Origin: Chaetoceros tenuissimus
Lineage: Eukaryota; Bacillariophyta; Thalassiosirophyceae; Chaetocerotales; Chaetocerotaceae
Assembly: GCA_021927905.1 (NCBI GenBank)
Contig: BLLK01000022.1
Coordinates: 496,001-560,000 of the forward strand
DNA length: 64,000 nucleotides
Direction of reading: 5' to 3'
Shown piece after piece: positions 19,209 to 29,500 of this stretch; within the stretch, counting starts at the first letter, position 1, and each line of letters starts with the position of its first letter. The notes under the pieces were generated by a model. The model saw nothing but the letters and a program-made list of their open reading frames with translations. It had not been told where the DNA came from and searched no databases. Made by a program: the position numbers and the translations under genes.

Positions 19209-21539
19209 ATGGCATATGAAGAGGAAGATGAAGGGTCTTTTAGATTTATGCTGCAAAGTTTGAAGACAGCAATAAACGAAGAAGATTGGAAAGAAGTGAA
19301 TGACACATGTTTGAAAATCTTGGCGCTTTTTGAGAAAAATGAGATTACAGATAAAGATTCTATGGCACTAAAGCCTTTTATTCAGCGCGTTTGTGCTAAA
19401 TCATATATTTCAATGTCAGAATACGAAAAAGCTGATGAGTTTGTCAGTACTCTCAAGGATGACGAAAAGGATTTGCTTATTTTGGAAAGGAGTTACATAC
19501 TTTACCAACAAGGAAGATATGCTGAGTGTCGAGATATCATTCACGATACTTCAAGAAATGATCTTAGCGACGAGGACATTAGAGGCATAAGTCATATTCT
19601 CGCTCAATGTCACTGCCGCTTGCATAGCGCCACAAAAGCTATAGATCTATATAGTGATTTGGTTGGTGCAGAGGAGTACCACGAGGATAGTGATGTTATT
19701 GCAAACGCATTTGCAGCTGCGATAGACAACAATTCTGCACCAATACAGCATCCTCTGATTAAAGAGTTTCATGATGTTGTTACGGAGGAGATTGAGAAAG
19801 CGTCTTCTAGTGACAGATATCCCTTCGAAATGATTTCTAATTATGCAACACATTTACTGCAAACTAGCACAAGTTCCTCTCAGGTTGTGGATGCACTGAG
19901 CTTACTTGCTGAAGCAGAAGAATCATGTAAAGAAATCCATAGTAGCGGAGAGGTAGACTGTGAAGGTACGATGGACATCTTACCTATTCTGACTAATATT
20001 GGTTTGGGACATATTTTGAATGGGGAGTTGACCGAAGCTACAAAGAAGTATCTTGATGTTATATTGACATCGAAAAAGTCGACACAAAATTCTTCATTGA
20101 AAAGTCTTACAGTTGCTGCTGAACACAATTTGAATGTTTTGAGTCAAATGCGGGGCTCTTCGGCAAATGCATCGGATTTACTGAAAAAAATGCCTGACCT
20201 ATCAACCGATGAAACAAGCACCCCCAACCAGTTTAGGGTAGCGATGTATAATCGCGCAGTGCTTTACAGTCAAATGAAGAAATTTTCAGAAATGAAAGCA
20301 GCACTTCTGTCCTTGAGAAACTCTATTTCATCTACGTCGCAAGCAAAACGTCAAACGGGGAATGAAAAGAAGAACAGAGGTGCTCACATCGCAAACAGCA
20401 AAGGAAAAGTCTTTGCAGTCCCAAATTCTAATGCTGAAAAGTTAATGTGGGAAGCTAGAGTCAGCTTGCTTGAAAATTTTTGTTCTGCTGACAAGGAAAG
20501 TTTAGAAAAAGTTGAAAATGCTATCCTCAATGCCATGAACAAGGATGGAATCAATGATTTCGATGCACAGGTATTGGACTTCGCTATGTCTGAAATAAAG
20601 TTGCACAAGGCGATGATATTAGCAAAGGAATTACCTGATAAAGAAATGAAAAGTTGTTTCTTAGAAACGCTAGAAGGGCTACCTACTTCAATACGAGAAA
20701 GGCCCGCAACTATTGCATCAAAATGTTCCTTGCTACAATCATTAGATATGAATGATAAAGCAGAAAGCACTTTACTCCAACATGGAGATTCCGGAACTGC
20801 AAGGAAAAATCTTGCTGAATTCAAGCTTAGATTAGAAATGTATGATGAAGCTGCATCTATCTATGAATCTTTGTTAGAAGATGTATCAAACCTCACCGTT
20901 GAAGAAGAGATAGAATATAAGGCTGGGTTGGTGAAAGCACTATCTTATGTTGATGTCAAGAAAGCTGTAGATTTATCAAAGAAATCTAAAATAGAAGCAG
21001 AAACAGAGTTGGATGCAGACGAACTTGAAGGTATGGATATACCACGTTTCAGCAGCAGCAGTACTGGTATCCACTCAAGGAAAATGATATGTTCGAAAAT
21101 GGATGGGAGGTAAGCTTGAGTTGATTTGAAGAATATGTTTCATCATGTTATTTGTTGTACTGACTTGTGTTTTATGAACAGCTCTAAAAAGAAACAAACC
21201 AAAGAAGCAATCATGAAAAATAGAGAACGTAAGCGTGGAAAATATTTGCTAGAGCTTCAAAAAGAGGGTAGATTTAATCCAACCCGCCCATCAAAACCAG
21301 ATCCAGAGAGGTGGATTCCAAAGAGTCAAAGATCCTACAATAGAAGAGGTAGGAAAGGTAGAACGAAGTTTTTGGGTGCGCAAGGAATTGGATCTGGAGC
21401 AGGAGCAGAAAAAGATGCTGCGAAACTTGATGCCTATGCAAGAGCAGTTGCAAAGGCTTCTGGAAAAGATTTGAATGGTGGAGCTCCAAGTACCGCACAT
21501 TTATCTGTGTCGTCCACCAGTACACGTAGGAGACGCTAA
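19209..21539 (+). CDS. SRP72: SRP72, signal recognition particle subunit
   Basis: SRP72 binds SRP68 and 7S RNA and is needed for ER targeting of secretory proteins. Exon 1 19209-21109 and exon 2 21182-21539 are joined across a 72-nt intron (GTAAGC...AACAG) in phase 2, giving 752 residues. The N-terminal three quarters are TPR-type helical repeats (e.g. LKDDEKDLLILERSYILYQQ). Near residue 645 a basic segment begins, and the diagnostic SRP72 RNA-binding motif PDPERWIPKSQRSY lies near residue 673, followed by an Arg/Gly/Lys-rich tail. The frame is open for 75 codons upstream (from 18984), but ATG at 19209 fits the family start (MAYEEEDEGS) and the upstream part looks like 5' UTR. Convergent with nadB, 91 bases between stops. 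Confidence 0.94.
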
Positions 21540-21630
21540 TTTTTTCAATTGTTTCATTTTCAATGCTTGGTATTGCTTTTTATTAGCTTATGAGTAGTAC
21601 ATGTACATTTTCTTGATTACTTTTGTGAAT

Positions 21631-23460
21631 TCATCTAAGTCTTAAATATCCACCAATTTCCTCCGAATCGTCATTGGCTTCATTACTTTGTACTTTGTCT
21701 TCAGGTCCCTCAAGGACAATGCAATGTGCACCAGCACTGACACGATTTGCCAGTGCGGCCTTTGCAACTGCCTCCCCAGCATAAGCTGCATCTCTAATTC
21801 CAACAGTCTCGCTGCTAGCATTCTTTTCAAAAAGTTCAATGGCTTCATCCTTGATCTCTGCGATTTTATCAACTGCATACGTCAAACCAATCGGTGTCCT
21901 TACAACTCCTACATGGTCCCACATGATCCTCTTTAACTTTGTGAGGAGCTCAGATGCACCCTGTTTACAAGATGCAGATTCTGTGGTATTTTTTGGTGAG
22001 TATTTTCCCTTCCACTGATTTATTTGATCAGCAGCTTCTTGTGAGGTATTAAGTCTTTCTCTAAGAAGTTGGTGAACGAGACCACCTTGTTCTGGTCTCC
22101 CGACGTAATCTCCGACAGCTCCTCCGTATACCAGTCCCTCAAGGAGACTTGTACTTGCGAGACGGTTACCACCATGAAGACCTGTTCTTGCAGCTTCTCC
22201 AGCACTGAAGAGTCCAACAATATTTGTACAGCCTTCAAGATCGGTGGTAACTCCTCCACAAGTGTAATGTGCAGCTGGAGTAATAGGCAACTGGTCCTTC
22301 GTAATATCCATTCCCCGTTGCTGTAAATGATTATCGATCGACGGAAATCTACCCTTTAGCCATTGTGCATCGCGATGAGTAATATCGAGGAATACATTAT
22401 TTCCATCGTCTACCTTCTGGTTTTCATTGAAAACGCCTCTTGCGACAATATCACGAGGTGCAAGTTCGCCATCAGGATGGAAGTCCTTGGCAAAAGCTCT
22501 TCCAGATCCATCTCTTAGTATGGCGCCCTCACCTCGCAGAGCTTCAGTGAGAAGAAAACAACTCTCACCTGGAATCTGTAAAGCTGTTGGATGAAATTGT
22601 ACATATTCCAAGTCTGATGTATGTGCATCTGCTCTGGTGGCTAATGCCGTAGAAGAACCAAGTGCATTAAAGCCACTTGGGTTAGTGGAGTGTTCATAAA
22701 TTCCACCGAGACCTCCACTTGCGAGAACAGTACCTCTCGTGGAGATTAGACTTTGTCTCTGACCTGTGTTCTTGTGAAGGGTATTGGTTCCAAGACAAAC
22801 AATTGTATTGTCTTCTGTCTTGGCAGTGATAAGATCTGTCACTATGGTATCAGTGACAACTGTTATCAATGGATGATTCAATGCAGCTGCTGTTATATGT
22901 TCTGTGATTGCTTTCCCAGTATGATCTGCAAAGTGAATAATACGTGGTGCAGCGTGTGATGCTTCAAGACAACATGATAAGTCACCACTGGGTGTGCGAT
23001 CAAATGGTACATTTGCGTACTTTCCTTCTGTATCATCCAATAGAAGTTGACGCACTCGATCTGGTCCATCGAGTGCTAGTTTCCAGACTGCACCATCGTC
23101 GCATAGACCAGCCCCTGCTCGTTGAACATCTGCTACTAAAGATGCAGCTGAATCATTTGCTGCAGGATCATAGTTTCTATAAATAATACCTCCTTGTGCC
23201 CAAAATGAGTTGCAATCCGTAGGAAGAGACCCAGCACATAAGAGTGTCACTGGCATTTTGTGTTTTTCTGCTGTAATTAAAGCTGAAGCACAGCCTGCTA
23301 CTCCAGATCCTATTACTATAAGTCGATCGGTTGGGTCTGAAGAGAGGTGCGTCGAAAGGCTTCTTTTGACATTTGTTGTGGTGCTATGACCTATTTTTCG
23401 TAGCATCTTTCTTCCATCTCTAAGCACAGCATTTCTCATTGCTGAAGAAAACGATATCAT
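21631..23460 (-). CDS. nadB: L-aspartate oxidase (NadB), organelle-targeted
   Basis: Oxidises L-aspartate to iminoaspartate, first step of de novo NAD synthesis from aspartate, FAD-dependent. The dinucleotide fold GSGVAGCASA is at residues 51-60; the succinate dehydrogenase/NadB family motifs follow: SFWAQGG, QFHPTAL, EALRGEGAILRDGSGR, the ITPAAHYTCGGV segment and the FAD-binding SAGEAARTGLHGGNRLASTS. The C-terminal helical domain is present (609 residues against about 540 in bacteria). The first 45 residues are basic and hydroxylated (MRNAVLRDGRKMLRKIG...), typical of a transit peptide, so mitochondrion or plastid is likely. Single exon. Quinolinate synthase would be the partner enzyme and is not in the window. 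Confidence 0.96.
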   Translation of the reverse strand: MISFSSAMRNAVLRDGRKMLRKIGHSTTTNVKRSLSTHLSSDPTDRLIVIGSGVAGCASALITAEKHKMPVTLLCAGSLPTDCNSFWAQGGIIYRNYDPAANDSAASLVADVQRAGAGLCDDGAVWKLALDGPDRVRQLLLDDTEGKYANVPFDRTPSGDLSCCLEASHAAPRIIHFADHTGKAITEHITAAALNHPLITVVTDTIVTDLITAKTEDNTIVCLGTNTLHKNTGQRQSLISTRGTVLASGGLGGIYEHSTNPSGFNALGSSTALATRADAHTSDLEYVQFHPTALQIPGESCFLLTEALRGEGAILRDGSGRAFAKDFHPDGELAPRDIVARGVFNENQKVDDGNNVFLDITHRDAQWLKGRFPSIDNHLQQRGMDITKDQLPITPAAHYTCGGVTTDLEGCTNIVGLFSAGEAARTGLHGGNRLASTSLLEGLVYGGAVGDYVGRPEQGGLVHQLLRERLNTSQEAADQINQWKGKYSPKNTTESASCKQGASELLTKLKRIMWDHVGVVRTPIGLTYAVDKIAEIKDEAIELFEKNASSETVGIRDAAYAGEAVAKAALANRVSAGAHCIVLEGPEDKVQSNEANDDSEEIGGYLRLR

Positions 23461-23856
23461 TGTAATGTATTTGTTTTGCAGGTCCTACACAGAAGGTGGT
23501 ACTGTTATCGCATTACAAGATGGTGATGTTGTGTATTTGCAACGTTTTATGTTGTGCCAACACAGATTGTTGGTGGAGGCGATCGGCTTTTGAAGTGAAG
23601 ATCCGGCAATTTCAACTCGTGCCTATCCGTGTCGGGTAATGTAATTTCATAAATTGATTAGGAGTTTGATTCTAACCCCAATCCTTCTTTATTGGGGGGC
23701 CAAAATGAGCGTTTGGAAGGAGGAAGAGAGTAAGATCTTTTACGATCTAATCGTGAACAGGCATCTACTTTACTTGCACATGCGCCTATCACCGCCATCG
23801 CTCTCTCGCATTTTTTCATTAGAACAAACAACAGACAACTTTCTAAACTATTCAAG
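23461..23856. other. Divergent promoter region, nadB / small Cys-His protein
   Basis: 396 bases between divergent start codons; nothing beyond a likely bidirectional promoter was recognised. Confidence 0.4.
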
Positions 23857-24291
23857 ATGAGTAATAGATACGAAGAACACACGTCGCGACTCCTCTCATT
23901 AGAGCAAGAAGCGGATCGTTTCGAAAGACTAGCGATCCAAAACCTGCAAGAACTATCAAAACGAAAGATCATAGCTCTAGATAAACATTGTACATCATGC
24001 ACCGACGAAAAGATGTGCCAACATCCTTATTGCTTAGATGGAAAGAGGATCCTCATGAGGCATATACTCAAAAATAAATGTTGCAATCATCAAAATCTCC
24101 ATCAAATCATCAAAAGACCCACCAACGAATCACGCGAAGAAGCTAATAAGGACCACATGAAGAGAAAAGAAGGTGACATTGTGAACGTTCGTTTAGGAAA
24201 ACTGAAGGCATTCTGGATCAATAGGAGATCATCAGACGGTAGCACTATAGATCTCAATCAAGAAGATGATTGCATACTCTTTCAAATGTAA
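23857..24291 (+). CDS. Small TAZ-like Cys/His protein, copy 1
   Basis: 144 residues, single exon. Residues 1-42 look like an amphipathic helix or short coiled coil (LLSLEQEADRFERLAIQNLQ). A compact putative zinc site follows: H44, C45, C48, C54, C59 and then GKR at 62-64 and H69, as in KHCTSCTDEKMCQHPYC. The spacing H-x3-C-x5-C-x4-C-x3-K closely resembles one zinc module of the TAZ domain of CBP/p300 (H-x3-C-x4-C-x4-C-x3-K), but only one such module is present. The tail is basic, then acidic at the end. The gene at 24584-24973 on the other strand encodes the same motif at the same residue numbers, showing that both are real and paralogous. Role unknown; protein-protein contact in the nucleus is a guess. 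Confidence 0.75.
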   Translation: MSNRYEEHTSRLLSLEQEADRFERLAIQNLQELSKRKIIALDKHCTSCTDEKMCQHPYCLDGKRILMRHILKNKCCNHQNLHQIIKRPTNESREEANKDHMKRKEGDIVNVRLGKLKAFWINRRSSDGSTIDLNQEDDCILFQM

Positions 24292-24583
24292 AAGATGGTG
24301 ATAGAATTGGTTAATATGAATATGATGTATACATTAGTGAGAAAATAAATCAGTATATAGGTTTTTGTTTCGTATTTTCTAATAAGTAAAATTATATTGT
24401 TCATAGTACTGGATGTTTCTTTTATGGACCTGTAGATGGAGATGCTATGAAAACATCACGGCCTCAAAAAGAGATTTAGGAGTCTAACTATTTTGGATTT
24501 ACTCTATTTTATATTTAACACCTAGTGATTTAGCTCTTTGAGCCAAGATGATCCATTTATCTTGCAATAGCTTCAAGTTCCCA

Positions 24584-24973
24584 TTACTCATCTCTACATT
24601 TTTCAGTGTCGTCAATTTCATCCTCCAAAGCTGTGAGGCAGCAGCTAATACTTTTGGGCCTTTTGAGCAGAAACTTCGACATCTTTTTTGCTTTGGCTTT
24701 CATCTTAGCCTCTTCTACAATCTCTGATAAGTCTGCAGTAGGCAATACTCTACTTGGTCGAAGAGTGCTTTGCAACAGTAAGCGCTTGCCTTGTGAGCAG
24801 TTTTGATAGGGACAAATAGAATCCATCGTACAAGTTTGACAATGTTTACTGAGCTTTTTCAAATTTTTTCTAGACAGACTACTAATTACATCCAACGCCT
24901 CCGATTCGAGAATAAGCGCCTTTACTTTCAACTTGCTTGTATCTGATGATTCTACTAGCAAATTTTTTTTCAT
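24584..24973 (-). CDS. Small TAZ-like Cys/His protein, copy 2
   Basis: 129 residues, single exon, convergent with the gene at 23857-24291 (292 bases between stops). The motif KHCQTCTMDSICPYQNC with H44, C45, C48, C54, C59 and GKR 62-64 occupies exactly the positions seen in copy 1, preceded by LSRKNLKKL versus LSKRKIIAL. Outside the motif identity is low, so the duplication is old. It lacks the last histidine of copy 1 (H69) at the matching place. The C-terminal half is basic (AKMKAKAKKMSKFLLKRPK) then acidic (LEDEIDD). Start chosen at the first ATG, which directly follows a T-rich run. Function unknown. Confidence 0.72.
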   Translation of the reverse strand: MKKNLLVESSDTSKLKVKALILESEALDVISSLSRKNLKKLSKHCQTCTMDSICPYQNCSQGKRLLLQSTLRPSRVLPTADLSEIVEEAKMKAKAKKMSKFLLKRPKSISCCLTALEDEIDDTEKCRDE

Positions 24974-25628
24974 GATGATGTGATGTATTATGATAGGTTG
25001 TTCTGATGGTATTCTCTAGTTGAGCTTGATGGCTATTGATTTTCTACTTTGCACTGTTATAGTTTGTGATGCCCGTCAATGAATTGAAAGAACTATGATA
25101 GATTCCTCTAATCCCCAAGCACACATGTGGAGGAAGAATCGAAACGAATCTGGCATAATACCGGATTTAATTTATCAAAATGAATGGCTTACTGTGAGTC
25201 TTGAACAACTTCCGGAGTCAAAACGTCAAAACGAAGGCTTAGAACTAAAATTTTAAAAAAGTGGTATCTATATGAATAACATACGTAGGCAATTATGTAG
25301 TCGTGCAGCTATTATCTGTGCACGTGCCGCCTGTTCTGATTTACGGGATTGAGGAGAGGCTGACGCTCAAAACGGGTTTACGCTGTTCTAGCTTCTTTTC
25401 TAAAGGTTTTCCAGAGGGGAAGGGGGAGAAAATAATCCAGATAACTAGGAAAAGACACAAAAGTAAAAAGATCCGTTTTGTTCTTTTTTCACAGGGAAAA
25501 GAATCAATCAAGAAACCTGATGAACTGGTGTGTGATGTTATTGTATCGAAGAGAATACCTTACATTTTGTCCCATGCTGAACTTTGGTTTTTGCGTGAGA
25601 CCCGCTTCTGTATAGTACTTGTTGAGCT
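24974..25628. other. Divergent intergenic region upstream of Nudix gene
   Basis: 655 bases. It contains an open frame of 109 codons at 25303-25632 with no recognisable domain and an end overlapping the Nudix start, which I do not accept as a gene. No other structure recognised. Confidence 0.4.
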
Positions 25629-26470
25629 ATGAAATTTCAAAGGCATCGATCGAAAATGATGGATCCATTGACAAAAAGAATTTTTATTTCAGTGATTGTA
25701 TTGGTCCTTCTATTATTCCAGCTCTCTTTAGTAATACCTTTCACCAGTTTCTTTGCAAACGAAAGTTCTTGCATGGCATCATTTGGTCAATATCATGGAC
25801 ATAAATACTCTTCTCGCCAGACAATATCACAAGGAAGATGTCTCGTAGAATCAAAGTGGATGCGAGTAATGCAACACCAAGTCAATTTAGCTAGAGGTGA
25901 GATCAAATTTAGACGTCATCTTCAGTTTCTGAATCGATCATTTCTTACATTGCGTGAGTAGAGGGAGAGCCAATGAATATTGTCAATGATTGGCTTTTTG
26001 TTGATTATCATGATAGAATTAATGTTTTGGTGGAAGATCCCAATAGTTCAAGCAATGAACCAAACTTTCTCGTTTTCAAACAAACAAAGTATTCTCTAGA
26101 AGACAGAGAATCTCTAGCAATTGTAGGCGGCATAATTGAGCCTGGTGAAGCAGCACTCCAAGCTGCAAAACGTGAAGTTGAAGAAGAAATGAATGGTATA
26201 CAATGCAACAATATAATAGAACTGGGAAGATATCGTACTGATGTCAATAGAGGCATTGGTTGGGTAAACAGCTTCCTCTTTCGTGACTGCAACAAAAAGA
26301 CCAAACCAGCTGTAGAAGCAAACACTAAAGATGAGGTGGGCGAACATGATGTAGAGCGCCAAGACTTAATGTCACTTCCACTAAGTCAATTGAAAGAAAG
26401 AGCCATGAAAGGTGAATTCTTGGAGGTTCAGTGGAGTTTGACAGTTTCATTGGCTCTTTTGCACCTGTGA
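25629..26470 (+). CDS. Nudix hydrolase with N-terminal membrane anchor or signal
   Basis: Exons 25629-25896 and 25959-26470 joined over a 62-nt intron (GTGAGA...CGTGAG, phase 1) give 259 residues. The Nudix box begins GGIIEPGEAALQAAKREVEE and continues EMNG; the usual glycine near the end is replaced by Asn or displaced by one residue, while the metal-binding REVEEE cluster is intact. The surroundings (FLVFKQTKYS, W-R-V before the domain) resemble ADP-ribose or nucleoside-diphosphate-sugar pyrophosphatases. N-terminally there is a basic start then a strong hydrophobic segment (residues 19-38, FISVIVLVLLLFQLSLVIPF), a signal anchor or cleavable signal, so the enzyme probably faces the ER lumen, the plastid or the outside. 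The intron joins the leader to the catalytic part. Convergent with the ABCA gene, 90 bases apart. Confidence 0.85.
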
Positions 26471-26560
26471 GTGGTCGACTGTTTCGAAATAGTATTGATA
26501 ATAACTCTTTGGATTTACTTTACGTATATGGTACTTTCGTAATTTTAAATTATACTTGTT

Positions 26561-29500
26561 CTACCCAAGCGCAATGAAGACGTCTTCAAGAGATGATTGC
26601 GAAAGCAAGAATTGATTGATACATCCCTCTGAAACCCTTTCAGGGCTATAAAGAGCAGAAAAAACCTTTTCTAAATCAACGTCTCTAGGTAGATGAATAT
26701 GCAAGGTTTTTGCTTGTTTTAAATCAAGAGATGCATCGGGATGTAACTTTTCTCTCACAAATGATATTGCCTTCTCTTGATACTCTTCCGAACTCTTGAC
26801 CAAGTTTAGCTGAAGGATATAACCACTACCATAGTTGTCTTTCAAACTTTGTTGACTTGCAACCACTTGTAACTTTCCATTGGCAATGATTGCGATCCGG
26901 TTGCATAGAGTATCAGCCTCAATCATCATGTGAGTAGTGATAATGATTGAACGCTCTTCTTGCGCAAATGATGTAATTAGATTCCAAATCTCATTTCTCG
27001 TCGATGGATCGAGGCCTGTAGTAGGCTCGTCAAGGAGTAAAGTCGAAGGTGCTCCAATTAGTGATATTGCAATTGATAATCTCCTTCTCATACCTCCAGA
27101 CAAATTTCCTGCGTATCGGTTGTAGACGTCATTTTGACCAAGACCTACGGCCTTGGCAAGATGCAATGCAGCAGCTTTGACTTGTTTACGCGCAATCCCT
27201 TTCATACGAGAAAAATACTCCAAGTGTTCTCTGACAGTCAGTTTCTCCCAGATCTTATCGTGCTGAGGACAATTCCCAAGATTTTCGAATACCCGAAGTG
27301 TTTCTCTATTAACATCATGACCCTTGACGAGAGCAATTCCAGACGTGGATGTGTGGTTGCATGCCAAGATTTTCAGTGTTGTGGACTTCCCACTTCCATT
27401 CTTGCCTAAAAGACCAAGGATTTCACCTTTTTGTACTTGTAGGTTTAAGTCATCCACAGCGACCTTTGGAGGTGTTTTGTTGGAAGACGGGTAAACCTTC
27501 CGTAACTTGTGCATGAGAATTGGCGGTAAAGTTTCTGCTTTTTCTTTCATTATTGTGTAATCAATTCGCGAATAGTCAACGAGTCCTGCCTCTGCTGCGG
27601 AGACATCATGGTTATTTCTAGAAAGAATGGGTCGCAGTATTTCCTCAATCTTTTTGCTCTCTTCAACCACTTCGTCACGAATATTCTCATTACATGTAGT
27701 TTCTTGATCTTCGATTTTACTTTTTCGAGGAGTAGGGGACCAAACCATGTAGAATAGAGGTATTCCTACAGCATTTAGAATAACTATTCCTAGCACTAGG
27801 TAAGATCCATGCGCTCTGAATAAATCCTGCATAAAAGGTATCTCGCAGACTTGAGTAGTTGTACCAGAGCAGTAATCGCTATTGTCAAATACTACGTTTT
27901 TGATCTTGATTCTTTTCATTAATGCCACTAGTAGTAATTGAAAAATTCCATATTGTGGCAATATAGAAGCAACCTTTGGAGCGCACAAAGATACGAATGA
28001 TATCATAGTATCAAAGGCATAGTCGTTGCTATTTGAAAGCATCAGCTCGAGGCCTATGCAGTTAAGTTTCTCTTTCTCTGACAATGTTTCATTTGTAATG
28101 GAACAAAAGCCATTGGTGTAGAACCCTTTAGGATCAATGCTCTTCATACAATGTGCAAACGGTTCTTCATAGTCACTGTCATCATTGTAGTAGTAGTAAT
28201 CTCGATTAGTTCTAAAGTATGAAAGAGCAACATATCCAAGAGGTAACAGGCAACATACAATAGTAACAAAGCCAATTATTACCATCGCAAACTTGTACTT
28301 TCCAGGGATATTGGAAGCTGCAAATACAGCGGCGGTCATCGAGAAAGAAAATGCCATGATAATAGTGAAGATGGAGCCGAAACCACCGGGTGTAAAAGTA
28401 ACGCGTTCATCAAAGAAAGAGATAGTATCGTACGTAGATCTGAAAGGGCCACCAAAGTAAGGATTCCAACTACAGTCTTGATCATATGAATCATATTCGT
28501 AGCAGTTTTCCTCATATTCACCTGTAATATAATCATAGTAATCGTAGCAATTTCTGTATTCTTCTTCTTCACAAAACTCGGTTTCCCGAAAGGCTGGACT
28601 TGTGTAGTATAAAGTAAGCAGTATTGAAGAGTAAATAAAATGTACTGTGAAGGAATAAATACCAATGGCAAAAGCAAAAGATTTGAACATGAAGCCATGT
28701 TCCATGATGAAATGAAATTGACCGGTGCATTTATCCAGATAAATCGGAAAAATAACGCCGAGAAACATCAAAGAAAGACATAACACAGGGACAGCTTGCA
28801 AAGAGGCAATAGCTCCTATGTCGTGTAGGCCAAATCCTAACACAAGAACTCCCACGATCATAATGGTGAAAAAGAAACTTTCTGGAATGGCCCTTTTACC
28901 CCACCATTTGCGTAGCAACATGAATCGGAAATAAGCTTCGACTTGGTTCCAAAACGAAATATTTGCCTTGTAAGTGTATGCATCAAAATCCGATTCTACA
29001 ATGGCTTGGCCTTCGTCAATGGCCTGATTTCCACTCGTGTCGATAACTTCTGAGCTTATGTTGTCACCTCCATCTTCTCTAACTATATTTAGAAATACTT
29101 CTTCTAAAGAACTATTGGAGAAACCATACTCACAAACTCTTGATTCTTCACTTTCAAGCCATCTCACCAATTCAGTGAGCAATTTTGCAGGTACTCCTTC
29201 GTTGTTATCATTATCTCTAATCGCCCTTACACTCAAAGTGATACTACCTGCATCACTTTTCCTAATAGATATGTAATCATGAAAATCTTGAAATATACCC
29301 AATGTTCTTTCTTGCACAAAGTCGATATCCTCCTTTTCGAATAAAATATTGAATTGAATAGCTGAATCACCAAAAGAAGTTTTCAGTTCGAGTGGAGTTC
29401 CAAATGCTGCCAACTTTCAAAAAGACAAATTCAGTACCTTTCATTTCTCACAAGTCTGCACATCCTTGCAACAAAAATTATAGCACTTACCTGACCTGAC

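Noticed and set aside
25303-25632. 109-codon plus-strand frame before the Nudix gene
   Set aside because: No recognisable domain, ends inside the Nudix start codon region, and composition is like non-coding DNA.
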